A stretch of DNA of 64,000 nt from Pseudomonadota bacterium. Its GTDB lineage: Bacteria > Myxococcota > Myxococcia > Myxococcales > Myxococcaceae. The DNA lies in contig JAFAAN010000057.1 in assembly GCA_023426545.1 (NCBI GenBank), positions 1-64,000 on the forward strand, in the 5' to 3' direction. Position numbers and translations under genes: made by a program. This document shows, in pieces, positions 1 to 9,280 of this stretch (within the stretch, counting starts at the first letter, position 1; each line of letters begins with the position of its first letter). Below the pieces are notes generated by a model that worked only from the letters and a program-made list of their open reading frames with translations, ran no database searches and was not told the origin of the DNA.

Positions 1-86
1 CGCCGTGATTGCGCGCGCGGACGGCTGAGCAATTTTCCCGTGTCCGTTCAACGGGTTGGGACGGCAGGGGGGCTGGCGAGGGCGCC

Positions 87-116
87 TTGACGCGAGCGCG
101 CGGCTCCCCTCTAATT
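87..116 (+). promoter_or_regulatory. Possible sigma70-type promoter ahead of pilB
   Basis: TTGACG (87-92) and CTAATT (111-116) are separated by 18 bases. They lie about 115 bases upstream of the pilB start, in a 231-base leader with no convincing gene. The -35 box is good and the -10 box is weak. Nothing else is recognisable in bases 1-231 except the pilB ribosome binding site AAGGAAGAGG at 213-222. Confidence 0.35.
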
Positions 117-231
117 CGCAATCAGGAACCGTGCCATGGGGTGTGGCTCACCCGGCATCGCTCCCGCGTCTTTGAGCTCGGAGGCGGGCCCCCGCCCGCT
201 TCTTTCTTCTTCAAGGAAGAGGCATCAACGA

Positions 232-1932
232 ATGTCCGGTCGACTCGGTGAACTGCTGGTTCGCGAGAACCTCATCTCCGTTCAGCAGCTGCGCAAGGCC
301 CAGGAGGAACAGCAGAAGAACGGCACGCGTATCGGCACCGCGCTCGTCAAGACGGGAGCCATCGAGGAGTCGAAGCTGACCGACTTCCTCTCCAAGCAGT
401 ACGGCGTGCCGGCCATCAACCTGAAGGACTTCGACGTCGAGCCGGACATCATCAAGCTGGTTCCGAAGGAAGTGGCGGAGAAGCACCTGGTGGTGCCCGT
501 CAACCGCGCCGGGCCGTCGCTCATCGTGGCCATGTGCGACCCGTCCAACATCTTCGCGGTGGACGACCTGAAGTTCCTCACCGGCTACAACATCGAGACG
601 GTGGTCGCCTCCGAGGTCTCCATCCGCGAGGCCATCGAGCGCTACTACGCGGAGAAGGGCCCGTCGCTGGAGGACATCGTCGGCGACGTGGGTGACGACA
701 TCGAGGTCACCAAGGAAGAGGCGGAGAACATCGATGAGATGGCCCGGGCCGCGGACGACGCGCCCGTGGTCAAGCTGGTGAACCTCATCCTCATGGACGC
801 CATCAAGAAGCGCGCGTCCGACATCCACGTCGAGCCCTACGAGAAGGACTTCCGCGTCCGCTTCCGCATCGACGGCGTGATGTACGAGGTGATGCGCCCG
901 CCGATGAAGCTGCGCAACGCCATCACCTCGCGCTTGAAGATCATGGCCTCGCTGGACATCTCCGAGCGGCGCCTGCCGCAGGACGGCCGCATCAAGATCA
1001 AGATGGGCGGCGGCAAGGAGATGGACTTCCGCGTGAGCGTGTGCCCCACGCTCTTCGGCGAGAAGGTCGTGCTCCGTCTGCTCGACAAGAGCAATCTCCA
1101 ACTGGACATGACGAAGCTGGGCTTCGACCCGGAGCCGCTGGCGTGGTTCAAGGAGGCCATCGAGCGGCCCTACGGCATGGTGCTGGTGACGGGCCCCACG
1201 GGCTCGGGCAAGACGACGACGCTGTACTCGGCGCTCTCCAGCCTCAACGGCGTGGACACCAACATCTCCACCGCCGAGGACCCGGTCGAGTTCAACTTCG
1301 CCGGTATCAACCAGGTGCAGATGCATGACGACATCGGCCTGAACTTCGCCGCGGCGCTGCGCTCCTTCCTCCGCCAGGACCCGGACATCATCATGATTGG
1401 TGAGATCCGCGACTTCGAGACGGCGGAGATCGGCGTCAAGGCGGCGCTCACGGGTCACCTGGTGCTCTCCACGCTGCACACCAACGACGCTCCGGGTACG
1501 GTGAGCCGCCTGCTCAACATGGGCATCGAGCCCTTCCTCGTGACGGCCTCGCTCAACCTCATCCTCGCCCAGCGTCTGGCGCGCCGCCTGTGTCCGGCTT
1601 GCAAGAAGCCGGCGGAGAACGTGGACGAGCAGGCGCTCATCGACGCGGGCGTGCCGCCGGACAAGATTGGCACCTTCACCATGTACGAGAAGGTCGGCTG
1701 CCGCGACTGCAACGACCGTGGCTACCGGGGCCGCGTGGCCATCTACGAGGTCATGCCGTTCTGGGACGGCCTCAAGGAGCTGGTCATCAACGGCGCCTCG
1801 GCCGCGGAGCTGAAGCAGGAGGCCATCCGCCTGGGCATGAGCAGCCTCCGCATGAGCGGTCTCAGGAAGATGATGGATGGCGCCACCACGCTGGAAGAGG
1901 TGGTGGGAAACACCGCTCCGGACCGCTTCTAG
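232..1932 (+). CDS. pilB: Type IV pilus extension ATPase PilB
   Basis: This is the cytoplasmic hexameric ATPase that drives pilin polymerisation (566 residues). The N-terminus has two MshEN-like repeats (starting RLGELLVRENL and RIGTALVKTGA, residues about 4-60), the kind of domain that binds cyclic-di-GMP in relatives. The motor core has Walker A GPTGSGKTT at residues 321-329 and the Walker B/Asp-box region GEIRD at 390-394. Two CxxC pairs (Cys454/457 and Cys490/493) form the zinc knuckle typical of extension ATPases and absent from PilT. The ATG at 232 was chosen because AAGGAAGAGG lies 9 bases upstream; the frame is open upstream to 136, but that extension has no family similarity. It heads the pil cluster, with pilT 41 bases downstream. 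The identification is secure. Confidence 0.97.
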   Translation: MSGRLGELLVRENLISVQQLRKAQEEQQKNGTRIGTALVKTGAIEESKLTDFLSKQYGVPAINLKDFDVEPDIIKLVPKEVAEKHLVVPVNRAGPSLIVAMCDPSNIFAVDDLKFLTGYNIETVVASEVSIREAIERYYAEKGPSLEDIVGDVGDDIEVTKEEAENIDEMARAADDAPVVKLVNLILMDAIKKRASDIHVEPYEKDFRVRFRIDGVMYEVMRPPMKLRNAITSRLKIMASLDISERRLPQDGRIKIKMGGGKEMDFRVSVCPTLFGEKVVLRLLDKSNLQLDMTKLGFDPEPLAWFKEAIERPYGMVLVTGPTGSGKTTTLYSALSSLNGVDTNISTAEDPVEFNFAGINQVQMHDDIGLNFAAALRSFLRQDPDIIMIGEIRDFETAEIGVKAALTGHLVLSTLHTNDAPGTVSRLLNMGIEPFLVTASLNLILAQRLARRLCPACKKPAENVDEQALIDAGVPPDKIGTFTMYEKVGCRDCNDRGYRGRVAIYEVMPFWDGLKELVINGASAAELKQEAIRLGMSSLRMSGLRKMMDGATTLEEVVGNTAPDRF

Positions 1933-1973
1933 TCAACCTCCCCCCTCCCCCATCCTCCGAAGGACATCCCCCC

Positions 1974-3089
1974 GTGGCCAACCTGCACCAGCTCCTCAAG
2001 GCGATGGTCGAGAAGGGCGCTTCCGACCTCCACGTCACCACCGGCTCGCCGCCGCAGCTCCGCGTCGACGGCGAGCTCGTCCCCTTGAAGACGGCGCCGC
2101 TGACCCCGGTGGAGACGAAGCAGCTCTGCTACTCCATCCTCACGGACGCCCAGAAGCACAAGTTCGAGGAGGACAACGAGCTGGACCTGTCCTTCGGCGT
2201 GAAGGGCCTGTCGCGCTTCCGCGCCAACATCTTCATGCAGCGCGGCGCGGTCGCCGCGGCGTTCCGGACCATTCCCTTCAAGATCCTGACCTTCCAGGAG
2301 CTGGGCCTGCCTCCGGTAGTGGCGGAGCTGGTGAAGAAGCCGCGCGGCCTCATCCTGGTGACGGGCCCCACGGGCTCGGGCAAGTCGACCACGCTGGCCT
2401 CGATGATCGACAAGATCAACACAGAGCGTCATGAGCACATCATGACCATCGAGGACCCCATCGAGTACCTGCACCCGCACAAGAACTGCCTGGTGAACCA
2501 GCGCGAGGTGGGGGCGGACACGCGGAACTTCAAGACGGCCCTCAAGTACATCCTCCGCCAGGATCCGGACGTGGTGCTCGTCGGTGAGCTTCGCGACCTG
2601 GAGACCATCGAAGCGGCGCTCACCATCGCGGAGACGGGCCACGTCTGCTACGCGACGCTGCACACCAACAGCGCGGTGCAGACCATCAACCGCGTCCTGG
2701 ACGTGTTCCCGCCGTACCAGCAGCCGCAGGTCCGCGCGCAGCTCTCGTTCGTGCTGGAGGGCGTGATGAGCCAGTCGCTGGTGGCGAAGGCGGGCGGCCC
2801 TGGCCGCGTACTGGCGCTGGAGGTGATGGTGCCGAACCCCGCAATCCGGAACCTCATCCGCGAGGACAAGGTCCACCAGATCTACTCGTCCATGCAGGTC
2901 GGTCAGGCGAAGTTCGGCATGCAGACCTTCAATCAGGCCCTGGCGGCGCTGCTGCTGCGGCGGATCATCACCCAGGATGAGGCCTTCGGACGCTCTAGCG
3001 ACCCGGATGAGCTTCGCAACATTCTGGCCACGGGCGGCGGGACGCTGCCCGGAATGCAGCGGCCGGGCGGGGGAGCGGGTGGTCGTTAG
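1974..3089 (+). CDS. pilT: Type IV pilus retraction ATPase PilT
   Basis: The hexameric retraction motor depolymerises pili and generates the pulling force for twitching and social gliding. Translation starts at a GTG preceded by AAGGA (1960-1964), giving 371 residues, the usual PilT length. The protein has an N-terminal PAS-like half (about residues 1-100), Walker A GPTGSGKST at 131-139, the GELRDLET Asp/Walker B region, and the PilT-specific AIRNLIRE motif at 290-297, which is needed for retraction in other PilT proteins. There is no zinc-binding cysteine tetrad, which separates it from PilB. The Gly-rich tail (GGGTLPGMQRPGGGAGGR) is a variable extension. It lies between pilB and pilC on one transcript-like run. 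Confidence 0.97.
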   Translation: MANLHQLLKAMVEKGASDLHVTTGSPPQLRVDGELVPLKTAPLTPVETKQLCYSILTDAQKHKFEEDNELDLSFGVKGLSRFRANIFMQRGAVAAAFRTIPFKILTFQELGLPPVVAELVKKPRGLILVTGPTGSGKSTTLASMIDKINTERHEHIMTIEDPIEYLHPHKNCLVNQREVGADTRNFKTALKYILRQDPDVVLVGELRDLETIEAALTIAETGHVCYATLHTNSAVQTINRVLDVFPPYQQPQVRAQLSFVLEGVMSQSLVAKAGGPGRVLALEVMVPNPAIRNLIREDKVHQIYSSMQVGQAKFGMQTFNQALAALLLRRIITQDEAFGRSSDPDELRNILATGGGTLPGMQRPGGGAGGR

Positions 3090-3146
3090 TTCCGGGATTC
3101 GGAGATCAGCGGTTAGACTCGCGCGGCACCCGCGGAGGTCCAGCTC

Positions 3147-4400
3147 ATGGCAGCCCCAGCAGTGAAGTCGGCATCAACTCCCAAGAAGGCCACCGCCCAG
3201 TTCCTCTGGGAGGCGAAGACCAAGAGCGGGGAGACCAAAAAGGGTGAGATGGAGGCGATGGACACCGAGGCCGTCAACGCGCGCCTCAAGTCCCTCGGGC
3301 TCAATCCCGTCAAGGTTCGCAAGAAGAGCATCCTGGACGGGGACATCGTCATCCCCGGCCTGGGCGGCGTCGAAGGCAAGGACATCCTGGTCTTCACGCG
3401 CCAGTTCGCCACGATGATCGACGCGGGTCTTCCGCTGGTGCAGTGCCTCGACATCCTGGCCAGCCAGATGGACAACCCGGCCTTCAAGAAGGTGCTGGTG
3501 GCCATCAAGGGCAAGGTCGAGCAGGGCAGCACCTTCGCGGATGCGCTGAAGGAGCACCCCAAGGTCTTCGACGAGCTGTACGTCCAGCTCTGCGCCGCGG
3601 GTGAAGTGGGCGGCATCCTCGACGCCATCCTCAACCGCCTCGCCGCGTACCGGGAGAAGAACGAGAAGCTCAAGTCGAAGGTGAAGAGCGCGATGACCTA
3701 CCCGGTCATCGTCATCCTGGTGGCCATCGGCGTGACGGCGGTGCTGCTGCTGAAGGTGACGCCAGTGTTCGAGAAGATGTTCGCGGACTTCGGCTCGGAG
3801 CTGCCAGGACCCACGCAGATGATCGTGGACTTCTCACACATGGCGCAGGAGTACTTCTTCCATGTGGCTGGCTCGATTGCTGCGGTGGTGATGTCCTTCA
3901 CGTGGAGCTACCGTCAGCCGCGTGGCCGGAAGTTCTGGGACAAGGTGTTCCTCTTCATGCCCGTCTTCGGCCCCGTGCTCCGCAAGGTGGCCGTGGCCCG
4001 GTTCACCCGCACGCTGGGGACCATGATTTCCTCGGGCGTGCCCATCCTGGACGCGCTGGACGTTACCGCGAAGACGGCCGGTAACCGCACGGTGGAAGAC
4101 GCCATCATCTACGTCCGTGGGAAGATCGCCGAGGGCAAGAACATCGCGGGCCCCCTGGCCGAGACGAAGGTGTTCCCGTCGATGGTGGTGCAGATGATCG
4201 GCGTGGGTGAGGCGACGGGCGCGATGGACACCATGCTCAACAAGATCGCCGACTTCTACGATGACGAAGTGGACGCGGCCATCAACAGCCTCACTGCGAT
4301 GATTGAGCCCGTGCTGATGGTGTTCCTCGGCGGCGTGGTGGGTGGCTTCCTCATCGGCATGTACCTCCCCATCTTCTCGCTTGCCGGCGCAATCCAGTAG
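3147..4400 (+). CDS. pilC: Type IV pilus inner-membrane platform protein PilC
   Basis: This polytopic inner-membrane protein (417 residues) is the platform on which PilB and PilT act to insert or remove pilins. It has two GspF-type cytoplasmic domains (about residues 75-195 and 285-385), each with the FARQFATM/RFTRTLGTM-type opening helix. Hydrophobic segments lie near residues 188-210, 235-260 and 390-412, ending FLIGMYLPIFSLAGAIQ as in the GspF/PilC family. The ATG at 3147 follows GGAGG at 3134-3138. The end overlaps the annotated start of pilS. Confidence 0.96.
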   Translation: MAAPAVKSASTPKKATAQFLWEAKTKSGETKKGEMEAMDTEAVNARLKSLGLNPVKVRKKSILDGDIVIPGLGGVEGKDILVFTRQFATMIDAGLPLVQCLDILASQMDNPAFKKVLVAIKGKVEQGSTFADALKEHPKVFDELYVQLCAAGEVGGILDAILNRLAAYREKNEKLKSKVKSAMTYPVIVILVAIGVTAVLLLKVTPVFEKMFADFGSELPGPTQMIVDFSHMAQEYFFHVAGSIAAVVMSFTWSYRQPRGRKFWDKVFLFMPVFGPVLRKVAVARFTRTLGTMISSGVPILDALDVTAKTAGNRTVEDAIIYVRGKIAEGKNIAGPLAETKVFPSMVVQMIGVGEATGAMDTMLNKIADFYDDEVDAAINSLTAMIEPVLMVFLGGVVGGFLIGMYLPIFSLAGAIQ

Positions 4401-5994
4401 CGCAGCCGTCGGAAGAGGGCGCCCCAACAAGGGAGGAGCCTTCCGTTCGAGGCTCGTGTGGCTGGTGCTGTTCCGCACGGTGGCCGCGAGCCTGTCGCTC
4501 GTCATCACCCTTGCGCGGCTCCTCCTGCAGCCCACTCAGGAGCTGAGCGGGGCTGACACCCTGTCGCTCGCAGTCATCGTCAGCGCGTACGTCTCTACGG
4601 TGGTGGTGGGGCTGAGGCTGCGGCGCGGGCGTGGTGGGCTGCTCGATGCCTGGGTGCAGGTCGTTGGCGACGTTGTCATCGCCACTGGGCTGGTCTACCT
4701 CAGCGGCGGCGCGGACTCGCCCCTGACGTTCCTCTACAGCCTGTCGGTCATTGGTGCGGCCGTCGTCTTGGACCGGCGCGGTGCGTTGTGGGCCGCCGCG
4801 GCGTCCGTGTTGTGCTTCGCAACGTTGGTCATGGGAGCCCGGTTCCTTGGGAGTGTGCCTGGGGGGCTGATGCCTCCGACCCGGGTGATGTTCGTCCTGG
4901 GGAGCAACGCACTGGCACTGGTGCTCATTGCCGTGTTGGCAGGCTATTTGTCTCGCCAGCTCTCGGTGGCCGGTGGAGCCCTTTCCGCTCGCGAGGCGGA
5001 TCTCCAGAAGCTGGGGCGACTGCAGCAGCAGATTCTGTCGTCCATGCCGTCAGGGCTCGTGACGTGTGATGCGCGGCGACGCATCACCTACGTGAATCCC
5101 GCGGGCTGTTTGATTCTCCAGGTGGATGCCACCCAGGTTGTGGGGACGGACTTGGAGACGCTCCTGCCGGGTGTTCTCGGGTTGGCCCCCCGCTCACCTC
5201 GGAGTGAGCTGGTGGTGGGCAAGGGGCTGAAGCGGCGCATTCTGGGCCTGTCCGTCACGCCACTGGATGGAGAGCCTGCTGCCTTGCTCATGGTGTTCCA
5301 GGACCTCACTCAGCTCCGGCGGATGGAGGATGACCTCAAGCGCGCGGACCGGTTGGCAAGCCTGGGCGCACTCTCTGCGCAGCTCGCGCACGAATTGCGC
5401 AACCCGCTCGCGTCCATGCGTGGCTCAGCGCAGTTGTTGGCGCAGGACGCACAGGACGCCATGGCGCAGAAGCTCACCAACATCCTGATTCGTGAGGCGG
5501 ACCGACTCGCGCGGCTGGTGGAGGACTTTCTGCGCTTCGCGCGGCCTCCGACGCCAGTGCTACAGCACGTGGCGCTGGCGTCCTTGCTGACGGAGACGGT
5601 GGACATGCTCCGCGTGGACCCATTGGCGCGGGACGTGCGGGTCGAAGTTGCCGCACCTGAGCCCATGGCGGTCTCCGTGGACCCGGATCAGGTCCGCCAG
5701 GTGCTCATCAATCTGGTGCGCAACGGCTTCCAGGCCGCAGGGCCGCGGGGCCACGTAAAAGTGGCACTGGCGCGGGCCGAGAAGGAGGCGAGAATCCGCA
5801 TCTGGGACTCGGGGGGGAGCATTACGGAGGAGATGATGGGACACTTGTTCGAGCCGTTCTTCACGACGCGGGATGGCGGCACGGGGCTGGGGTTGTCCAC
5901 GGCGCACTCCATCATTCGGGCACATGGCGGTTCCATTCGTGTGCGCTCCAACCCTGAAGAGGGGACCGAATTCGTGGTGGGGCTCCCGCTGTGA
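4342..5994 (+). CDS. pilS: Sensor histidine kinase PilS
   Basis: This is the membrane kinase of the PilS-PilR pair that controls pilA; in other bacteria PilS senses pilin in the inner membrane. The protein has about six hydrophobic segments (residues about 38-215), a PAS-like region (about 225-325), the H-box LAHELRNPLASMRGS with phospho-acceptor His350, an N-box near NLVRNGFQA, and a GGTGLGLST G2 box. The G1 box reads DSGGSI rather than the commoner DxGxGI. The start is uncertain: the GTG at 4342 overlaps pilC by 59 bases without a good ribosome binding site. TTG 4381 and GTG 4456 are alternatives, but the latter removes a conserved pre-membrane stretch. pilR begins inside its stop codon, so the pair is translationally coupled. 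Confidence 0.93.
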   Translation: MASSSACTSPSSRLPAQSSSAAVGRGRPNKGGAFRSRLVWLVLFRTVAASLSLVITLARLLLQPTQELSGADTLSLAVIVSAYVSTVVVGLRLRRGRGGLLDAWVQVVGDVVIATGLVYLSGGADSPLTFLYSLSVIGAAVVLDRRGALWAAAASVLCFATLVMGARFLGSVPGGLMPPTRVMFVLGSNALALVLIAVLAGYLSRQLSVAGGALSAREADLQKLGRLQQQILSSMPSGLVTCDARRRITYVNPAGCLILQVDATQVVGTDLETLLPGVLGLAPRSPRSELVVGKGLKRRILGLSVTPLDGEPAALLMVFQDLTQLRRMEDDLKRADRLASLGALSAQLAHELRNPLASMRGSAQLLAQDAQDAMAQKLTNILIREADRLARLVEDFLRFARPPTPVLQHVALASLLTETVDMLRVDPLARDVRVEVAAPEPMAVSVDPDQVRQVLINLVRNGFQAAGPRGHVKVALARAEKEARIRIWDSGGSITEEMMGHLFEPFFTTRDGGTGLGLSTAHSIIRAHGGSIRVRSNPEEGTEFVVGLPL

Positions 5995-7427
5995 CGGCGG
6001 TACAGGGAGGGGAGGCGGGCGCGCGCGGCCACATCCTCGTGGTCGATGATGAGCTGTCCATGCGCGAGTACCTTGAGTTGCTGCTCCAACGGGAGGGTTA
6101 CGCCGTAACGAGCGTGGCAGGGGTGAAGGCCGCGTGCGATGCGCTCGCCTTGGACGGGGTTGACCTGGTCATCTCCGATTTGAAGCTCGGGGCCGGAAGC
6201 GGGCTCGACGTGCTGCGCGCGGCGCGCGCGCGTCCCGCATCGCCGGAGGTGGTGCTCATCACCGCCTACGGAACGCCCGCGGCCGCCGTGGAGGCGATGC
6301 GCGAGGGCGCGTACGACTACATCTGCAAGCCCTTCGATAATGAAGAGTTGCGCCTCCTCGTCCAGAAGGCGCTTGAGAAGCGCTCGTTGCGAGAGGAGAA
6401 CACCGGACTTCGTGCGCGCCTCTTTCCGGGGCTGGATGGGGCGGTGGGGCAGAGCGCCCGGATGCAGGCCGTATGGTCCCTGGTGGAGAAAGTGGCTTCC
6501 GGGCGCAGCACCGTGCTGGTGACGGGGGAGAGCGGTACGGGCAAGGAACTCGTTGCGCGTGCCATCCACATGCGCGGCAGCCGGGCCGCCAGACCCTTCC
6601 TCCCTTTCAACTGTGCCGCGCTGAATGAGGGGACGCTGGAGAGCGAACTCTTTGGCCATGTGAAGGGTGCCTTCACGGGAGCCACTCATGACCGCTCGGG
6701 CCTGTTGGTCGCGGCGGGTGACGGAACGGTGATGCTGGATGAAGTCGGTGAGATGCCGCTGGCCACCCAGGTGAAGCTGCTGCGCGTGCTTCAGGAGCGG
6801 AAGGTAAAGCCGGTGGGGAGCGCGGCGGAGATTCCCTTTCATGCACGGGTCATCGCGGCCACGAACCGGCGGCTTGAGACGGAGGTGAAGGCGGGGCGGT
6901 TCCGGGAAGACCTCTTCTACCGACTCAATGTGATTACGGTGGAACTTCCCCCCCTGCGCGAGCGGGCTGGCGACATCTCCCTCTTGGCGGGCTACTTCCT
7001 GTCGAGGATGGCGGAGGAGTTGGGGAGGCCCGGCCTGCGGTTCGCGCCTGAGACGCTGGCGCTGCTGGAGCGCTATCCGTTCCCTGGCAACGTGCGGCAG
7101 TTGCAGAACATGGTGGAGCGGGCTGCCACCCTGTCCGACTCTGATCTGCTGGGAATGGCCACCCTCCCTCCCGCGGTGCGGGGCGAGTTGGAACCCACCG
7201 TGCGCCCCTCGGAGGGGAGCGAGCCAGGGCTTGGCGCGGGTTTCAATCTGGAGCGCCACCTGGATGACAGCGAGCGGCGCTACCTGCTGGCCGCGATGAA
7301 ACAGGCGGGAGGCGTGAAAACACGGGCGGCAGAGCTCCTCGGCCTCTCGTTCCGTTCCTTCCGCTATCGGCTGGCGAAGCACGGCTTGACGGACGATCTG
7401 GAGCCTGGGGGACCCTCCGATGCGTAG
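5991..7427 (+). CDS. pilR: NtrC-family response regulator PilR
   Basis: This sigma54-dependent activator is the partner of PilS (478 residues). The receiver domain has acidic pocket Asp19/Asp20 and phospho-acceptor Asp63. The AAA+ domain has Walker A GESGTGKE at 179-186 and the sigma54-contact loop GAFTGA at 226-231. A Fis-like helix-turn-helix ends the protein (TRAAELLGLSFRSFRYRL, about residues 445-465). The GTG start overlaps the pilS stop by 4 bases. The next gene, pilA, has a textbook -24/-12 element, which matches the known role of PilR as pilA activator. Confidence 0.96.
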   Translation: MTAVQGGEAGARGHILVVDDELSMREYLELLLQREGYAVTSVAGVKAACDALALDGVDLVISDLKLGAGSGLDVLRAARARPASPEVVLITAYGTPAAAVEAMREGAYDYICKPFDNEELRLLVQKALEKRSLREENTGLRARLFPGLDGAVGQSARMQAVWSLVEKVASGRSTVLVTGESGTGKELVARAIHMRGSRAARPFLPFNCAALNEGTLESELFGHVKGAFTGATHDRSGLLVAAGDGTVMLDEVGEMPLATQVKLLRVLQERKVKPVGSAAEIPFHARVIAATNRRLETEVKAGRFREDLFYRLNVITVELPPLRERAGDISLLAGYFLSRMAEELGRPGLRFAPETLALLERYPFPGNVRQLQNMVERAATLSDSDLLGMATLPPAVRGELEPTVRPSEGSEPGLGAGFNLERHLDDSERRYLLAAMKQAGGVKTRAAELLGLSFRSFRYRLAKHGLTDDLEPGGPSDA

Positions 7428-7543
7428 GCTGATCGACAGTTCTCGTCAGCGTCACTGCCGATTTTTGTCAGCCTTGGACTTGAACTTTGGAACTGGATTC
7501 TTTTCGTTTAGGAAATTCGCAGGGTTGGCTCGGATGCTAGTAG

Positions 7544-7559
7544 TGGCACGCCACCTGCT
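7544..7559 (+). promoter_or_regulatory. Sigma54 (-24/-12) promoter of pilA
   Basis: TGGCAC (7544-7549) and TGCT (7556-7559) place the invariant GG and GC exactly 10 bases apart, as in sigma54 promoters. This predicts transcription starting near 7570 and a leader of about 44 bases before pilA. The upstream 7428-7543 stretch is comparatively AT-rich and contains TTTTTGTC (7462-7469), which resembles the C/GTGTC-type boxes bound by PilR in Pseudomonas; that part is only suggestive. Confidence 0.85.
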
Positions 7560-7613
7560 AACACTCGTCACGGGCGCACTGCCCCCCTGTTGCAACCTTC
7601 CATGAGGACCCCC

Positions 7614-8267
7614 ATGCGCGTCTCGCGATTCACCCCCCGCAACCGTGGCTTCACGCTCATCGAGCTCATGATCGTGGTCGCCATCATCGGCATCCTGGCC
7701 GCCATCGCCATCCCGAACTTCATCAAGTTCCAGGCCCGCTCGAAGCAGTCCGAGGCGAAGACGAACCTCAAGGCGCTCTTCACGGCTCAGAAGGCGTTCT
7801 TCTCCGAGAAGGACCGCTACTCCAACTTTGCCTCCGAGATCGGCTTCGCGCCGGAGCGTGGCAACCGCTATGGATACCGCGTGTCTGCTGGCGGCACCTG
7901 CGAGCCGCGCTCTACGCAGGTTCTTGCGCCCAACACTGTCGCAATTACCTGCATCGAGAATGACTCCTTCCGGTTTGGTACGGCCAACCCGATTGCCGAT
8001 CCGACCCCGACGGTTACGCCCTTCACGACAGAAGTGGCCGGCATGTCCGGCGTGTTCGGTGTGCTGCCTGCCGTGGAAGATTGCCCCAACTGCAACTTCT
8101 TCGCGGGTGCTCGGGGCAACGCGGACAATGAGCCGGGGACTGACGACTGGGTTATCGCTGGTTTCGAGGGCGCGGGTACTGCAGGTCCGTGCGCAGAGGG
8201 TGGACCGATTTCCGCGGGAACCCCCTACAATACCAGAAACGACGTGTCCTGCGATGTGGTGGACTAA
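7614..8267 (+). CDS. pilA: Major type IV pilin PilA (prepilin)
   Basis: This is the major pilus subunit. The class III leader ends RNRG, cut before Phe (12-residue leader, MRVSRFTPRNRG), followed by FTLIELMIVVAIIGILAAIAI with the conserved Glu5 and hydrophobic assembly helix. The precursor is 217 residues, longer than the roughly 150 of Pseudomonas pilins. Its globular part has about six cysteines, including CPNC, and a conserved DDWVIAGFEG stretch. The ATG at 7614 was preferred because TGAGGA precedes it; ATG 7602 and TTG 7590 are upstream in frame. Processing is by PilD (11.0 kb). It is transcribed from its own sigma54 promoter under PilR. The middle of the head domain is expected to vary between species. 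Confidence 0.97.
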   Translation: MRVSRFTPRNRGFTLIELMIVVAIIGILAAIAIPNFIKFQARSKQSEAKTNLKALFTAQKAFFSEKDRYSNFASEIGFAPERGNRYGYRVSAGGTCEPRSTQVLAPNTVAITCIENDSFRFGTANPIADPTPTVTPFTTEVAGMSGVFGVLPAVEDCPNCNFFAGARGNADNEPGTDDWVIAGFEGAGTAGPCAEGGPISAGTPYNTRNDVSCDVVD

Positions 8268-8310
8268 CCTCGGCTGAGTGGAATGAGCGGTGGCTTGACC
8301 ACTGTTCTTT

Positions 8311-8340
8311 GGGCCGCCTTCCTTCAGTGGAGGGTGGCCC
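8311..8340 (+). terminator. Hairpin after pilA
   Basis: GGGCCGCCTTCC (8311-8322) can pair with GGAGGGTGGCCC (8329-8340) around a 6-base loop, with wobble pairs. Only a short TT follows. It sits between pilA and pilG and could terminate most pilA transcripts or stabilise the pilA mRNA while allowing some readthrough into pilGHID. Confidence 0.5.
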
Positions 8341-8368
8341 TTCGCTATTGTGGAGCTCCAGGGTAATC

Positions 8369-9280
8369 ATGCGGATCGTGCTGCTGTGCTTGGCTGCCTG
8401 CTCCATCGCACTGATGGCCGACAAGCCGGCCAAACCTCTACGGACAAAGGATGGTCCCATCCTCCCCCGCAGGGAGATGCTTGAAGTGTTGGGTGCGGCG
8501 CATAAGCCGCTGATTGCCGACTTCTACTGGATTCAGGCCATCCAGCAGGTGGGGCGCGCGAACACGGATACCGAGTATCGGGATGTATTCTTCTATTCGG
8601 ACTTGGCGACCGACCTCGACCCGAAGTTCCGGTTCGTCTACGAGTGGGGAGCCATTACTACGCCCTTCAACCTCGGGCGCGAGCAGTGGGTGAACACAGA
8701 CCTGTCGTCCCGGCTGCTGGTCAAGGGGTTGGCAGAGTTCCCGGACGACCGCCGTTTCCTGTTCCAGTTGGCCTACAACAAGATGACCTATGACCGTGAC
8801 TACAAGACGGCGGCCGACTTGCTCATGACCCTGTCTAAGTTCCCGGACACCCCACGATATCTGCCTCAGTTGGCCACGCGCTTGTACGCGCAAGCCGGCC
8901 ACTTCGAGTCGGGCCTGTATATGGCGGAGCTGCTGCGTGACGGCGCCGAGGATGACGAGTCGCGGGCCTTTTACGAGCACCGCATCAAGGAACTTCTGCG
9001 CGAGCGGGTGCTCACGCAGATTGACGATGCCATCGAAGCCTTTCAGAAAGACCGGGGCGAGCGTCCCCAGACGGTCCCCGCCTTGGTGAGTGCGGGCTAT
9101 CTGAAGGCAGTTCCCGAAGACCCTCTGGAGGGCAAGTTCTTCATCGATCGGAGGGGGCGTGCTCGCTCGACTTCCGGACTCTACAGGCTGGAGATGTACG
9201 ACGACGCCAAGAAGAAGGAACTGCGTGAGGAACTCGAAGCGGGTGGCATTCAGTCCGACCTTCCAGAAGGAACGCCATGA
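8369..9280 (+). CDS. pilG: PilG, pilus-assembly protein linked to the PilHI ABC transporter
   Basis: This 303-residue protein has a very short hydrophobic N-terminus with a lipobox-like LAAC (Cys11), then a helical, TPR-like body (about residues 60-215, for example FLFQLAYNKMTYDRDYKTAADLL). The C-terminal 70 residues contain the motif PEDPLEGKFFID, which also occurs in proteins with pseudopilin-like ends. pilG, pilH and pilI were described in M. xanthus as needed for pilus assembly and social motility; the molecular role of PilG is not established. The ATG at 8369 was chosen over an upstream in-frame extension to 8189 that would run through pilA. Its stop overlaps pilH by 4 bases. Confidence 0.85.
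   Translation: MRIVLLCLAACSIALMADKPAKPLRTKDGPILPRREMLEVLGAAHKPLIADFYWIQAIQQVGRANTDTEYRDVFFYSDLATDLDPKFRFVYEWGAITTPFNLGREQWVNTDLSSRLLVKGLAEFPDDRRFLFQLAYNKMTYDRDYKTAADLLMTLSKFPDTPRYLPQLATRLYAQAGHFESGLYMAELLRDGAEDDESRAFYEHRIKELLRERVLTQIDDAIEAFQKDRGERPQTVPALVSAGYLKAVPEDPLEGKFFIDRRGRARSTSGLYRLEMYDDAKKKELREELEAGGIQSDLPEGTP

Noticed and set aside
136..231. N-terminal extension of PilB
   Set aside because: The added residues (Pro/Ser/Arg-rich) have no family similarity, while ATG 232 has a good ribosome binding site and gives the usual length.
5688..7382. 564-codon - strand open frame opposite pilR
   Set aside because: Shadow of pilR, with no recognisable domain.
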